Source: Rickettsiaceae bacterium (GTDB lineage Bacteria; Pseudomonadota; Alphaproteobacteria; Rickettsiales; UBA6187). From it: 49,952 nt of DNA. Made by a program: the position numbers and the translations under genes. The notes below the pieces were generated by a model. The model did no database searches. It saw only the letters and a program-made list of their open reading frames with translations, and had not been told where the DNA came from. Below, in pieces: positions 1 through 9,048 of this stretch (within the stretch, counting starts at the first letter, position 1; the number at the start of each line of letters is the position of its first letter). The stretch lies in NCBI GenBank assembly GCA_021323415.1, contig JAJONM010000005.1:1-49952 (forward strand), written 5' to 3'.

Positions 1-87
1 TTTTTCCGTATTTCTTACGCCACATCAGACGAAATCCTGAAAACTGCGTGTGAACGAATTGCAAAAGCCTGTAAGGCGTTAAAGTAG
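1..87 (+). CDS. Aspartate aminotransferase, C-terminal end (partial)
   Basis: Only the last 28 codons are present; the gene begins upstream of the window and ends at the TAG at 85-87. The peptide begins FFRISYATSDEIL and continues through ERIAKAC. It matches the C-terminal end of class I pyridoxal-phosphate aspartate aminotransferases, where the Arg in the FRISYA motif binds the substrate alpha-carboxylate. The enzyme exchanges the amino group between aspartate and 2-oxoglutarate in the cytoplasm. The class I family assignment is good; the exact substrate is less sure from so little sequence. A long inverted repeat follows the stop. Confidence 0.75.
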   Translation, partial: FFRISYATSDEILKTACERIAKACKALK

Positions 88-96
88 CACAATACA

Positions 97-157
97 AGGG
101 CGCAAAAGCGAGCATTTAATACTTGCGCTTTTGCGCTATTTAGCTTTTGCGCTTTTC
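97..157. repeat. Octamer-repeat hairpin after the aminotransferase stop
   Basis: GCGCAAAAGCG (100-110) pairs perfectly with CGCTTTTGCGC (126-136) across a 15-nt loop. CTTTTGCG recurs further at 144-151, so the right side reads as CT-anchored 8-base words (CTTTTGCG, CTATTTAG, CTTTTGCG). It may act as a terminator for the aminotransferase gene because T-rich sequence follows. It resembles the hairpin at 25643-25700 and the 7-mer-word hairpins elsewhere in the window. Confidence 0.6.
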
Positions 158-217
158 CTATTAGCAATTATTTAACACTTTTCTCCTAAGATTATAAACT
201 ATCAATTGCTTTCTCAA

Positions 218-255
218 TGCTTATTTTGTAATTTGACATGCGTATTTTGTAATTT
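218..255. promoter_or_regulatory. Two 17-bp direct repeats, 21 bp apart, upstream of the pilin genes
   Basis: TGCTTATTTTGTAATTT (218-234) and TGCGTATTTTGTAATTT (239-255) differ at one base and start exactly 21 bp apart, two DNA helical turns. A TTGACA hexamer (233-238) lies between them, with no convincing -10 box downstream. This spacing is typical of sites for a dimeric or tandemly bound regulator on one DNA face. The likely target is the pilin operon starting at 348. Function is inferred. Confidence 0.45.
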
Positions 256-347
256 TTTACCATTTGGTGAGTTATTAACGCACATTAGAGTTACATTTGA
301 TACATACGGGAAAGCCCAAATTGATAAAGAAAATTATGGAGACGGTG

Positions 348-1097
348 ATGACATATAATCATAAGAAAAAATCGCAAAAGGGTTTTACTCTGGTAGAGTT
401 ATCAATCGTACTCGTTATTATAGGTCTTATAATAGCCAGCGTACTAGTAGGGCAAGACCTTGTGAGATCTGCTGAGCTACGCGCTGCAGTTACCCAGTAC
501 GAAGGATTTAATTCTGCCGCTGCAACATTTAAAGGTAAATATGCTGGTTTACCAGGTGATGTGGCTGGTGCAACAAACTTTGGTTTTACCGGTGATGGTG
601 ATGGTGATGGTGTTTTATCAACTGATGCTGACCTTGCAGCAGATGGAGCTGGAGATGTTGGAGAAAATGTAAACTTCTGGAATCACTTAGGGTCTACCGG
701 AGCATCGCTAATTAGCGGCTCTTATAGTGCCGCTGCTGTTACTTCAGGTACAATTTCTGCTATACTTCCTGCTACTAAGGCCGGCAGTTATTGGGGTGTT
801 TATACTGCAAGCGGCGTAAACTACTACATAATGGGTGTTGCAGGTGGCGCATCAGGAGTGTACTTAACTTCTGACTTATTCACTCCACTGGAAGCGCGCA
901 GCATCGATGAAAAAGTTGATGATGGCATGCCAGGCAGAGGATTAGTACAAGCCAGGGATGGACATGCAACTAATGCTAATACCGCTCCTGATGCAGCCGG
1001 TGCAGACCAATGCGTTTCAGCGGCAACTGTTGTAGGAACATATGTTACAACAATCACTGTTGCATCTTGTACATTAAGATTGCGTCAGCAGATATAA
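348..1097 (+). CDS. Type IV pilin-like protein (first tandem copy)
   Basis: A 249-aa prepilin. A 12-residue Lys-rich leader ends in Gly, followed by FTLVELSIVLVIIGL: the prepilin peptidase site G|F, Glu at mature position 5, and the hydrophobic assembly helix. The globular part carries an acidic DGDGDGDG run that could bind calcium, and two C-terminal cysteines that could form a disulfide loop. It contains the motif ID-x-K-x-DDG-x-P near residue 205, shared with the pilins at 1136 and 23404. The ATG at 348 is preferred because GGAGA lies 5 nt upstream; an in-frame ATG at 297 would lengthen the leader unusually. It is probably exported and assembled into a type IV pilus or related filament. 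Major pilin and minor pseudopilin cannot be told apart. Confidence 0.8.
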   Translation: MTYNHKKKSQKGFTLVELSIVLVIIGLIIASVLVGQDLVRSAELRAAVTQYEGFNSAAATFKGKYAGLPGDVAGATNFGFTGDGDGDGVLSTDADLAADGAGDVGENVNFWNHLGSTGASLISGSYSAAAVTSGTISAILPATKAGSYWGVYTASGVNYYIMGVAGGASGVYLTSDLFTPLEARSIDEKVDDGMPGRGLVQARDGHATNANTAPDAAGADQCVSAATVVGTYVTTITVASCTLRLRQQI

Positions 1098-1135
1098 TTG
1101 GAACTAACGTTTAAAGATTCATAATGGAGAAAAAA

Positions 1136-1993
1136 ATGACCCGTATATCTAAAAAACAAAAAGGTTTTACGTTAGTGGAGTTAGCGATTGTATTAGTTGT
1201 TATTGGACTCATCGTAAGCGGTGTTCTGGTAGGACAGGACTTAATCAAGGCAGCAGAACTTCGCTCTACTGTGCGCCAGTACCAGGATTTCCAGGTAGCA
1301 GTAAATACATTCATAGGAAAATATGCAGGTATCCCAGGTGATACTGACTCCGACAAATTTGGTTTCTGTGATGGTGAAGATGATAGCCCATCAGGATGTT
1401 CAGCGGTTGCAACAGCAGCTGCAGCTACTTCAGGGTGTGATGGAGAGGCCAACCTAGGTGATGGAGATGGTAAAATTGAAGACCATAACGGTGTAAAAGC
1501 TTTATATGATGGGGAAATATCCTGTTTCTGGTCTCAGCTCACCACCCCTGGAAAAGAGTTAATAAAGGGTGTGTTTGATGGATATGAAGCTGCAACCGCA
1601 GCAGCTGGTGTAAATCAGGTTGTAGGTGAAAATATGCCGCAAATGAAATTTGGTTCAAGAGGCTGGGGTGTTTACACAGATGGTACTTATAACTATTTCG
1701 TAACCGGTGTTCCAGGTTCCAGCGCTACAAATGCTTATGCAACTGCAGACGTTTTTGTACCGGTTGAGGCTTATAATATTGACATTAAGATTGATGATGG
1801 CGTACCTAATGCTGGTGACTTGCAGGCTGTAAATGGTGCTGCAGCCAACCCTGACACTCAAACAGGTGCTGATTTTACTAATGCAGGTGTGTTAGCAACA
1901 GCGTGCCAAAATACTACTCCAAACCCTGCAGAATACCAATTTACTGCTACTACTGCACTATGTAACTTAAGATTTAAGATGCAGACGTTCTAA
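1136..1993 (+). CDS. Type IV pilin-like protein (second tandem copy)
   Basis: A prepilin of about 285 aa, 38 bp downstream of its paralogue and surely in the same operon. The leader ends KKQKG, followed by FTLVELAIVLVVIGL and then the same QDL-x-x-x-AELR helix end as the first copy. Compared with the first copy it has an insert with several cysteines (FGFCDGEDD, SGCS, SGCDG, SCFW), so more disulfides are possible. The C-terminal motif IDIKIDDGVP is conserved. The start at 1136 has GGAGA 5 nt upstream, exactly parallel to the first gene; ATG 1124 contains that ribosome site. A strong terminator follows. Confidence 0.8.
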   Translation: MTRISKKQKGFTLVELAIVLVVIGLIVSGVLVGQDLIKAAELRSTVRQYQDFQVAVNTFIGKYAGIPGDTDSDKFGFCDGEDDSPSGCSAVATAAAATSGCDGEANLGDGDGKIEDHNGVKALYDGEISCFWSQLTTPGKELIKGVFDGYEAATAAAGVNQVVGENMPQMKFGSRGWGVYTDGTYNYFVTGVPGSSATNAYATADVFVPVEAYNIDIKIDDGVPNAGDLQAVNGAAANPDTQTGADFTNAGVLATACQNTTPNPAEYQFTATTALCNLRFKMQTF

Positions 1994-1995
1994 GA

Positions 1996-2024
1996 TAGTG
2001 CAAGTGTAAGTAGTTAGTGCAAGT
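1996..2024. repeat. Short heptad-like repeat tract after the second pilin stop
   Basis: AGTGCAAGT occurs twice (1997-2005 and 2016-2024) with the related GTGTAAGTAG between, directly after the TAA of the second pilin. This looks like a single arm of the heptamer-word elements found after other stop codons in this window, without an obvious opposite arm. Assignment to that class is tentative. Confidence 0.35.
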
Positions 2025-2055
2025 AAGGACGAGCCTCGCTCGTCCTTTTATTTTG
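2025..2055 (+). terminator. Rho-independent terminator of the pilin operon
   Basis: AAGGACGAG (2025-2033) pairs perfectly with CTCGTCCTT (2039-2047) around a 5-nt loop, followed by TTATTTT. The T tract is on the plus strand, so it ends the pilin transcript. The convergent lpxL gene ends at 2068. Confidence 0.85.
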
Positions 2056-2067
2056 GTTAGCTACACT

Positions 2068-2946
2068 TCACTTAGGCCATCTGTTATGCACCCAGAACCA
2101 CTGGCTTGGGTTCTCGCGAATAAAGTTTTCCAGGTGCTCATTTATAGCCTGCATTATATTAAGTATGTCCTGCTCTGTATCACCTGTTTTTGTAAGTGTC
2201 ATTGGCGGGTAAGCCTTAATTTTAAATTTTGCACCTTTTGTCCTTATCGCCTGCAGGGGGACTAAAGCACAATCATATTTAAGCGCAAGATTGGCTATGG
2301 CAGGGGCTGTCATAGCAGGCTTATGAAAAAATGGGACAGCTATACCGTCATTTTGCTTCTGGTCAACCAGCATACCAATTGGATGGCCTTTCTTTATGGC
2401 ATTAATCAGATAGCGCGCGCCAACAGAACCTTTTGGTATTGAATTTGAAGAATAAGCCGCTCTTGTATCCAGAATCAGTTTATCAAGATAGGGGTTGTTG
2501 GATTTGCGGTATACCAGCTGCACTGTAGGAGAGCCTTTTTCATAAATAGTTTTGGGAATCATTTCCCAATTGGAAAAATGACCGGAAAAGAAAATAGTGC
2601 TAGTATTCCTTCCGTTTGCAGCCTGTATATTTTCTGCACCTTCTACCTGGGCAATTTCATCAAATAGTTTGCCTGTAACATTTTTCATATGTGGGAATTC
2701 ACCAACTACCCTGCCTAAATTATCCCACATACCTTTTAGGACATTATTTACTTCTGCATCAGAAAGTTCAGGTAATGCATTCCTGATATTTTTTCCTGCT
2801 ACCTTATTGACTGAAAGTAACGGACCAATTGCCCTACCTAAACTACCAGCTATAGATGAAGCAGTTTCAATTGGCATTAGCTTAAATAAACAATAAATTG
2901 ATTTTACAGCTACGGCCTCAAGTATGTGGCGAAATTTAAGCATCAT
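2068..2946 (-). CDS. lpxL: Lipid A biosynthesis (late) acyltransferase, LpxL/HtrB family
   Basis: This enzyme transfers a secondary acyl chain to Kdo-lipid A precursors at the inner membrane. At 292 aa it has normal family length. Visible motifs are GHFSNWE (residues 122-128, the H-x4-E catalytic pair), a VDQK block near 194-197, and the C-terminal WVHNRW typical of the family. A hydrophobic N-terminal segment anchors it. It overlaps the upstream lpxK by 11 bp and is the last gene of the lipid A/Kdo operon. LpxL and LpxM type specificity cannot be separated by eye. Confidence 0.88.
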   Translation of the reverse strand: MMLKFRHILEAVAVKSIYCLFKLMPIETASSIAGSLGRAIGPLLSVNKVAGKNIRNALPELSDAEVNNVLKGMWDNLGRVVGEFPHMKNVTGKLFDEIAQVEGAENIQAANGRNTSTIFFSGHFSNWEMIPKTIYEKGSPTVQLVYRKSNNPYLDKLILDTRAAYSSNSIPKGSVGARYLINAIKKGHPIGMLVDQKQNDGIAVPFFHKPAMTAPAIANLALKYDCALVPLQAIRTKGAKFKIKAYPPMTLTKTGDTEQDILNIMQAINEHLENFIRENPSQWFWVHNRWPK

Positions 2947-3886
2947 TTTTTAATATATTTTTTATAAGATTAACATCCTCAACCACCAGATTAACAGGCA
3001 GAGTATTTATATTATCGCATAATTCCGGAGCAATGCGTACAAAGTCTTTTTCAGTAGTAATTAACTCTCCCTTTAGGTTTTTAGCTTTTTCTTTGAGTTT
3101 TGCAATATCATTTTTTGTGTAAGGGTAGTGATCTGGAAAAGCTATAGTTTCTATTAATTTATAATTATTTTCTTTTAATGTGTTAAAAAACTTATCCGGA
3201 TTACCAATTCCAGCAAAAGCTATGTAACTTCTATCAGTAGTATTTTTTTCAAGCGAAACAATAGTAGCCCTGATAATTGTTTTATCACCTATAGCAGAAG
3301 AGATATTATGCTTATCTTCTCCTATTAATACAACAGCAGATACTTTTTTAAGTGCCGATTTGAATTTTTCACGTAACGGCCCTGCAGGTAATATTTGTCC
3401 ATTACCGATGCCATAAGTACCATCTATCACTAAAAACGATCTGGTTTTATGAATTGTTGGGTTTTGCAGGCCATCATCCATGATAATAACATCACCAATA
3501 TTCTCTGCTAATTTTGCTCCCATTTTTCTATCCCGAGAGACTATTACAGGTGCAATTTTAGCAAGTAGTAACGGCTCATCACCAACATCACTGCTACTAT
3601 GTATTTTTTCATCTACTAAAACACCAGAGAGTTTACCGCCAAACCCGCGGCTTAAGAAAACTGGTTTATGCCCCATATCTTGCAGCGTTCTGGCTATCAA
3701 TATAGAAGTAGGTGTTTTTCCGGCGCCACCTACTGTGACATTGCCTATGCAAATTACAGGAATATTTGAAGTATATGGAATTGCTATACAATTACGTATG
3801 GCGCTTATAGCTCCATAAATGGCTGCAGCCGGTAGCAATAGTCTGCTAAGATATGAATGGTATTTCCAAAACCGAGGCTGATGCAT
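2936..3886 (-). CDS. lpxK: Tetraacyldisaccharide 4'-kinase
   Basis: Phosphorylates the 4' position of the tetraacyl disaccharide to form lipid IVA at the cytoplasmic face of the inner membrane. The 316-aa protein has an N-terminal membrane-associated segment. It carries the atypical P-loop GNVTVGGAGKTP (48-59) and the DDGLQ motif (137-141) of LpxK, plus the LPAGPLRE segment. It lies between waaA (3-bp gap) and the lpxL-type gene (11-bp overlap), consistent with translational coupling. Confidence 0.95.
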   Translation of the reverse strand: MHQPRFWKYHSYLSRLLLPAAAIYGAISAIRNCIAIPYTSNIPVICIGNVTVGGAGKTPTSILIARTLQDMGHKPVFLSRGFGGKLSGVLVDEKIHSSSDVGDEPLLLAKIAPVIVSRDRKMGAKLAENIGDVIIMDDGLQNPTIHKTRSFLVIDGTYGIGNGQILPAGPLREKFKSALKKVSAVVLIGEDKHNISSAIGDKTIIRATIVSLEKNTTDRSYIAFAGIGNPDKFFNTLKENNYKLIETIAFPDHYPYTKNDIAKLKEKAKNLKGELITTEKDFVRIAPELCDNINTLPVNLVVEDVNLIKNILKNDA

Positions 3887-3889
3887 ATC

Positions 3890-5143
3890 TTACCTTAAAT
3901 ATTGGCCTATTGCAGACACATACGCATCCAACACGCCGTTTTTTTCCCTTACCACCTTCAGGGCAGCTAATGCAATATAATTACGTTTATGCTCATCACC
4001 AATTAAACTGGCAACTGCATTTGCAAGGGTGTTACTATCCTGCACTATAATTGCTGCATTATGCTGCGCCAATTCACTTTCTATTTCAGCGAAATTATCC
4101 ATATGTGGGCCATGAACGATCGAGCATCCTAACCTTGCAGGTTCAAGAGGGTTTTGGCCACCCCACTGGACTAATGTACCACCTATAAATACTATTTTGG
4201 CAAGGCGATAAAATATACCAAGCTCACCCATAGTATCTGCCAGATAAATATCTGTCCGGTCTGTTATCTCGTCATCAATAGAACGCAAACTTATACTCAT
4301 TCCCATATCATATAAAGTGCGTATAATTTCTGCAGAACGCGCAGGATGACGCGGAGCAATTATAGTAAGTATCTGGGGGTACTGCTCTTTTAGCTTTTTA
4401 TGCGCTTCTGCAATCAACTCTTCTTCGCCATTATGGGTGCTAGACGCAAGCCATATTGGACGGCTACCAATCATAACTTCTAATGATCTACGCTTCTCTT
4501 CATCGTCAGGTAAAGGTGGGGCGTCATATTTTATGTTGCCTATGTATTTAACATTATTTGAACCTAGTTTCTCAAAACGCTCTGCGTCATGCTTGCTTTG
4601 GGCTAGTATAAGGCTAAAACAACTAAGTATCATGTTACTTAAAGATTTATGGCGCTGCCATTTATTATATGATCTTTCCGACATTCTCCCATTTAGCAAT
4701 AACATCGGACATATTTTAGATGCCTGGGTTACCAGATTTGGCCATAATTCCGATTCTACCCATAATGCTAAATCAGGCTTCCAATGGCTTAAGAAATTTG
4801 TAACAGCATCAAGTGTGTCTATCGGCACATACTGGTGGATAGTACGGGCAGGTAAACGTTCGGCCACTATCCTTGCTGAACTCGTTGTACCGGTAGTAAG
4901 CAAAAAATTAATATCCCCATTGGGCTCTACCAGTTTTGTTATTATAGGTAAAACTGAGATAGACTCACCAACGCTGGCAGCATGTACCCATACTAATTTT
5001 CCGTCAGGCCTCTCCACTCCAGTTTTACCAAAACGCTCAGAAAAACGTACTGGGTCTTCCTTACCCCTTCTCATCCTTTTAAGCAGGTATATGCTGATAA
5101 GAGGCGCTAAACTACGAGTTAATAATTGGTATAATCTTAGCAT
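3890..5143 (-). CDS. waaA: 3-deoxy-D-manno-octulosonic acid (Kdo) transferase
   Basis: Adds Kdo from CMP-Kdo to lipid IVA; a GT30 glycosyltransferase of 417 aa with an N-terminal membrane anchor. HAASVGES (54-61) contains the presumed catalytic Glu (E60). WVESELWPN and the C-terminal GGQNPLEPA block, the nucleotide-sugar site, are intact. Its start overlaps the stop of the DUF374 acyltransferase gene by one base (5143). Whether it adds one or two Kdo units is not visible. Confidence 0.95.
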   Translation of the reverse strand: MLRLYQLLTRSLAPLISIYLLKRMRRGKEDPVRFSERFGKTGVERPDGKLVWVHAASVGESISVLPIITKLVEPNGDINFLLTTGTTSSARIVAERLPARTIHQYVPIDTLDAVTNFLSHWKPDLALWVESELWPNLVTQASKICPMLLLNGRMSERSYNKWQRHKSLSNMILSCFSLILAQSKHDAERFEKLGSNNVKYIGNIKYDAPPLPDDEEKRRSLEVMIGSRPIWLASSTHNGEEELIAEAHKKLKEQYPQILTIIAPRHPARSAEIIRTLYDMGMSISLRSIDDEITDRTDIYLADTMGELGIFYRLAKIVFIGGTLVQWGGQNPLEPARLGCSIVHGPHMDNFAEIESELAQHNAAIIVQDSNTLANAVASLIGDEHKRNYIALAALKVVREKNGVLDAYVSAIGQYLR

Positions 5144-5850
5144 TACGCCGCCAAATTTTCTGGTTTAACAGGAACAATCCCAACAGCTGTATCAGCCTCT
5201 ATAGTTATATCATTTAATACTTTCTCTAATTTCAGCCCAATATTTGCCATAGCTTCTGTAGTTAAATCTTTATCTACAAAAATAGGCTCACTATAAATAA
5301 CAATACCCTTGCTAAAGGGCTTTGCTATCATGAACCTATCCCAACTATTGGCTATTTTGCATTTTGATACCGAATATGTCATTGGGATAATTGGCACTTG
5401 TGCCATTTTCGCCAGATCAATTACAGTACCGCTCACACGCATCCTTGGGCCGCGGGGGCCATCCGGAGTTATTGAAGCAATTTCATTTTTTTTCAGGATT
5501 CTAAATACACTGCGTATCGCACTCAAACCTTCTTTTTTAGAAGACCCCCTGATTACCCCAACTTTGAAATGCTGTGTTACTTTAGCTATTAATTCACCAT
5601 CATTATGAGTCGATATAAGAACGTGTATTGGGGCTCTGTGACTAGCGGCAAATGGTGGCATCATTAATAACCTTCCGTGCCAGAAAGCTATAATAAATGG
5701 TTTGCCAGCTTTTATTAAGCTGTTCATATGTTGCAGGCCTTTTATTTCCCAGGCACTGGATGTATAAACAAACCAGATATAAATATGCGCCAGGCGGCAA
5801 ATAAGTGCCTGGAAGAAATCGCTTTTCAGGATTCTTTTCGTTAGCTTCAC
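5143..5850 (-). CDS. DUF374 / lysophospholipid acyltransferase-like protein
   Basis: A 235-aa protein with an N-terminal hydrophobic segment, a FWHGRLLMMP block (H-x3-L variant of the acyltransferase H-x4-D site) and TPDGPRGPR. These motifs are typical of DUF374 proteins, which sit in alphaproteobacterial lipid A operons. It probably handles acyl groups on lipid A or related lipids; the substrate is not established. It overlaps msbA by 4 bp and waaA by 1 bp. Confidence 0.85.
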   Translation of the reverse strand: MKLTKRILKSDFFQALICRLAHIYIWFVYTSSAWEIKGLQHMNSLIKAGKPFIIAFWHGRLLMMPPFAASHRAPIHVLISTHNDGELIAKVTQHFKVGVIRGSSKKEGLSAIRSVFRILKKNEIASITPDGPRGPRMRVSGTVIDLAKMAQVPIIPMTYSVSKCKIANSWDRFMIAKPFSKGIVIYSEPIFVDKDLTTEAMANIGLKLEKVLNDITIEADTAVGIVPVKPENLAA

Positions 5851-7604
5851 GATTCGAGCCCTCTATATAATCTGCTATATTCACCTTGCTTTTCTATCAG
5901 TTCCTGATGCTTTCCTGACTCTACAACTGTACCATTTTTTATCACGTAAATCAGGTCAGAATTTTCCACAGTTGAAAGGCGGTGCGCAATAACAATGGTA
6001 GTACGCCCTTTCATCAATTGTTCTATCGCATTTTGTATTTTCTTTTCTGAAATTGGATCAAGCGCTGAAGTTGCTTCATCAAGCAGTAATATAGGCGCAT
6101 TTTTTAGCATTGCGCGGGCGATGGAAATACGCTGTCTCTGTCCGCCAGATAAAGTCATACCATCCTGGCCAATCACTGAATTGTAACCATTTGGTAGCTG
6201 TGTAATAAACTCATCAGCAGCCGCTAGTATTGCGGCCTGTTTTATTTCGCCTTCAGTAGCATCTGGTTTACCATAGGCAATGTTGGCTGCAATAGTGTCA
6301 TCAAACAATGTTATATCCTGGCTGACGAAGGCTATACTATCACGCAGCGATGTAAGGGTAATATCCCTGATATCAGTATTGTCGATTTTTATTCTGCCAC
6401 TGCTGGGATCATAAAACCGTAGGACAAGGTTCATTATGGTACTTTTTCCACCACCAGAAGGGCCAACTAATGCTATGGTTTTGCCATTATGCACTTCAAG
6501 CGAGATGCCGTTTAATGCTGTTTTATTATCATCATAGCTAAACACAACATTTTCAAAACTTATTTTATGCTGTTTTCCCGGTAATGCAATAGCATTTGCT
6601 TTCTCGGTAATGACTGGTTTTATATCAAGCAAGCTAAATACACGCTTTGCCGCAGCCAACCCTTCCTGTAAATTACTGTTCATGCCAGAGAGGCTTTTGG
6701 CCGGTTTATACGCAGCAAGCACTGCAGTTATGAATGAAAAGAACTGGCCAGAGGTTGTAGTCCCTTCAATAACTTGCGAACCGCCATACCAAATAACTGA
6801 TGCTACAGCAAGCCCCCCTATAGTTTCCATCATAGGAGATGTCATCGCTTGATTACGTGCTGCTTTAGCAAATAGCTGGTATATCTTTTCTAGTGCACTC
6901 CCGGCTTTATTAATCTCAAACTGTTCCTGACGATAGGCTTTTATTACCCGCGCACCTTTAAAAGTCTCATCAAGCCTAACTGTAAAATCACCTAGCTGCT
7001 CCTGCGTTCTATGAGAAATTTTACGCATTTTTTTACCCAACCTCATAAGTGGGTATATTGCAACCGGAAAGGCAGTAAAGGCAATTAAAGCAAGGGTAAA
7101 ACTTTGGTAAAACATTACCCCAACCAGAACGATAAGCGTCAGCAACTCTTTGGCAAGGCCAGTAGTAACTATGATAGTACTGGCACGAAGGCGCCCTATA
7201 TCATTAGTAAAACGCGAAATTATTTTACCGGACGATTCGCTATTTATCAGGGCCAGATCTGAATACAACAGGTGGTTATAAAGCTCGATCTGCATATCAG
7301 TAATAATGCGCTGGCCTAGGCACTGCATCAGGTAATCCTGCCAATAAGTAGCAAATCCTTTTACTGCAAATATAACTATCACCCCAATTGAGATAAGCAT
7401 TAGTTTTGAATTATCTTTATTGAGGAAAATATCATCAATTATAGGCTGCATTATCCATGCCATAGCGGCAGTAGCAGCCGCCACTATAAACATAGCCAAA
7501 ACAGCTGCTATTAACTTGGCATAATGCTTACTTATATACCCGCCTAGCAGCCGTTTTACCAAATAGCCACTACTGTCATATTTCTCTGCCATGCAATTGT
7601 CCAT
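5847..7604 (-). CDS. msbA: MsbA-type lipid A/lipid exporter ABC transporter
   Basis: A fused permease-ATPase half-transporter of 585 aa that acts as a homodimer, flipping lipid A core across the inner membrane. About six membrane helices span residues 25-320. The ATPase follows, with Walker A GPSGGGKS (381-388), signature LSGGQ (485-489), Walker B ILLLDE (505-510) and the switch histidine in IAHRLS. The ATG at 7604 has AAGGA 6 nt upstream. It is the first gene of the lipid A/Kdo operon, which supports the lipid A role over a general drug exporter. Confidence 0.9.
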   Translation of the reverse strand: MDNCMAEKYDSSGYLVKRLLGGYISKHYAKLIAAVLAMFIVAAATAAMAWIMQPIIDDIFLNKDNSKLMLISIGVIVIFAVKGFATYWQDYLMQCLGQRIITDMQIELYNHLLYSDLALINSESSGKIISRFTNDIGRLRASTIIVTTGLAKELLTLIVLVGVMFYQSFTLALIAFTAFPVAIYPLMRLGKKMRKISHRTQEQLGDFTVRLDETFKGARVIKAYRQEQFEINKAGSALEKIYQLFAKAARNQAMTSPMMETIGGLAVASVIWYGGSQVIEGTTTSGQFFSFITAVLAAYKPAKSLSGMNSNLQEGLAAAKRVFSLLDIKPVITEKANAIALPGKQHKISFENVVFSYDDNKTALNGISLEVHNGKTIALVGPSGGGKSTIMNLVLRFYDPSSGRIKIDNTDIRDITLTSLRDSIAFVSQDITLFDDTIAANIAYGKPDATEGEIKQAAILAAADEFITQLPNGYNSVIGQDGMTLSGGQRQRISIARAMLKNAPILLLDEATSALDPISEKKIQNAIEQLMKGRTTIVIAHRLSTVENSDLIYVIKNGTVVESGKHQELIEKQGEYSRLYRGLES

Positions 7605-7671
7605 ACAAGTCCTTTTTCAAAGGATTTATATATACACTATAGGTTTAGGGCTGTCATTATCTTGTTGTTAA

Positions 7672-8391
7672 CTAATAGATATTGAGCTGCGGAGCTTCAA
7701 CCTTTTCATCCTGAGCAATTTTTTCCTGCCACTTAGTTCCAGGCGATACTGATGAAGCAGCTCTTAACCTTGAGCGCGATGTGCTTGGTGTTAAGTAATC
7801 TTTTTCTTCGTAAAGTGGTTGCAATGGCTCAATCTCTTGTTCTTTTGTCAGCGTTCTTGATTCTGCTGTTAAAGCACGTTTTGACTTTGTAATTTTTGTT
7901 GGCGTTAAAAAATTGTCTTTAAATTCTGTTGTCAGTGCTCCTTCCGGCGATCTAATGATCCTCTTAACAGGCGTATTTCCTTCAGAAATTTTCTGTGCTT
8001 TTGTGCCAAGATTAAGTGTGTTGTTTTTATCTTCTTTTCTTGCCTTTATTAAGGCCTTTAGGTCTTCTTCCTGCTGTTCTATATTTTCCTGATAAACACA
8101 AAGATTAGGTAATATAATAATTTCTGCTTTTACACCGTTTTCTTGTAGTAAATCTAAAATAGATTCCGCCATACTTCGAGTAAGGCCATTAAGTGACAAA
8201 TCAAGTTTGCATCCAGGTTGATTTAATTTCTCTATTATTTCTGGTTTAGCAAGTATAGTTTTTAAATTTGCTATTTCAGCCTCATGCCCAGATTGCTCAC
8301 GTTTCACACTGTTTTGTATTTTTAGCGAAGGCTCATTGTCACCTTCTAAAATTTTTGCTTCTAATTTTGCAACACTTAAATACCTTCCCAC
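7672..8391 (-). CDS. Hypothetical protein with an LRR-like segment
   Basis: About 239 aa, no recognised function. An N-terminal half with a leucine-rich-repeat-like stretch (LDLSLNGL followed by a helix) is followed by a charged, Ser/Thr/Lys-rich C-terminal half that looks disordered. The N-terminus starting at GTG 8391 reads GRYLSVAKLEAKI, close to SRYKTINDVKEAI of the hypothetical protein at 12687, so the two appear to be paralogues. That alignment plus GAGG about 8 nt upstream favours 8391; an in-frame GTG at 8397 is also possible. No signal peptide is visible. It could be a secreted effector or a cytoplasmic scaffold; neither is shown. Confidence 0.6.
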   Translation of the reverse strand: MGRYLSVAKLEAKILEGDNEPSLKIQNSVKREQSGHEAEIANLKTILAKPEIIEKLNQPGCKLDLSLNGLTRSMAESILDLLQENGVKAEIIILPNLCVYQENIEQQEEDLKALIKARKEDKNNTLNLGTKAQKISEGNTPVKRIIRSPEGALTTEFKDNFLTPTKITKSKRALTAESRTLTKEQEIEPLQPLYEEKDYLTPSTSRSRLRAASSVSPGTKWQEKIAQDEKVEAPQLNIY

Positions 8392-8461
8392 AATCACACC
8401 TCTTTTTTATTAACGAATTAATAAATCTATCTAGCAGATAGGGATAGAAATGCAAGTTAGA

Positions 8462-9028
8462 CTAGTTAGTTATTCCTATTGCCTTAACTACAACATAAAC
8501 TTTCACATCATCTTTCACTGACTCGGTATCATTCTCACCAATGCCAAAAACCGTACGTTTTAGTGTAGTTTCACCAGTCATGTAAGCATTCTCTTTACTA
8601 AATTCATTTAGGGTAAACAGCAATTTCACAGGCTGTTTTTTTCCTTTAATAGTAAGGTTTGCTGCAGCTTCGTATTTATTATCACCCAGTGCTTTAAAGC
8701 TTTCGGTTTCAAAAATAGCTTGTGGGAAGGCCTTTATATCAAGCCAAGCCGATTGTTTCAGCTCACTCTTAGCCATCATGTCATCAATAATAAAACTGCC
8801 CATTTCGATGGTAATTTTGGCGTGGCTTCGTTCTAATGCATCAGGGCTGAATTTAATATCCGCTGCGAATGTTTTGAATTCACCTTTTACTGGTTGGCCT
8901 GATTGCTCGGCTTCAAATTTTATGCTGCTTTCGGCAGGGAGAATCTTATATGCGTTTGTAGTAGGCGCAGCTTGGGAGATAGATGAAATTAATACTAAAA
9001 GCATGCAGAGGAGAAAATTCTTTAACAC
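8462..9028 (-). CDS. YceI family periplasmic lipid-binding protein
   Basis: 188 aa with a clean signal peptide ending SISQA|AP. The mature part matches the YceI lipocalin-like beta-barrel fold: YKILPAESSIKFEA at the start, a central MAKSELKQSAWLDIKAFPQA-type block, and LKRTVFGIGE near the end. Family members bind polyisoprenoids or quinone-like lipids in the periplasm; the ligand here is unknown. The start is GTG at 9028 with AAGGTG upstream. It follows ubiD, 20 bp apart on the same strand, which fits a loose link with ubiquinone metabolism. Confidence 0.87.
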   Translation of the reverse strand: MLKNFLLCMLLVLISSISQAAPTTNAYKILPAESSIKFEAEQSGQPVKGEFKTFAADIKFSPDALERSHAKITIEMGSFIIDDMMAKSELKQSAWLDIKAFPQAIFETESFKALGDNKYEAAANLTIKGKKQPVKLLFTLNEFSKENAYMTGETTLKRTVFGIGENDTESVKDDVKVYVVVKAIGITN

Positions 9029-9048
9029 AAATTACACCTTTTAATAGT

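Noticed and set aside
1111..1452. Minus-strand open frame over the second pilin
   Set aside because: It is antisense to the prepilin N-terminus and matches nothing recognisable.
4437..5168. Long plus-strand open frame opposite waaA
   Set aside because: It is a shadow of a strongly conserved glycosyltransferase gene, with no recognisable protein features.
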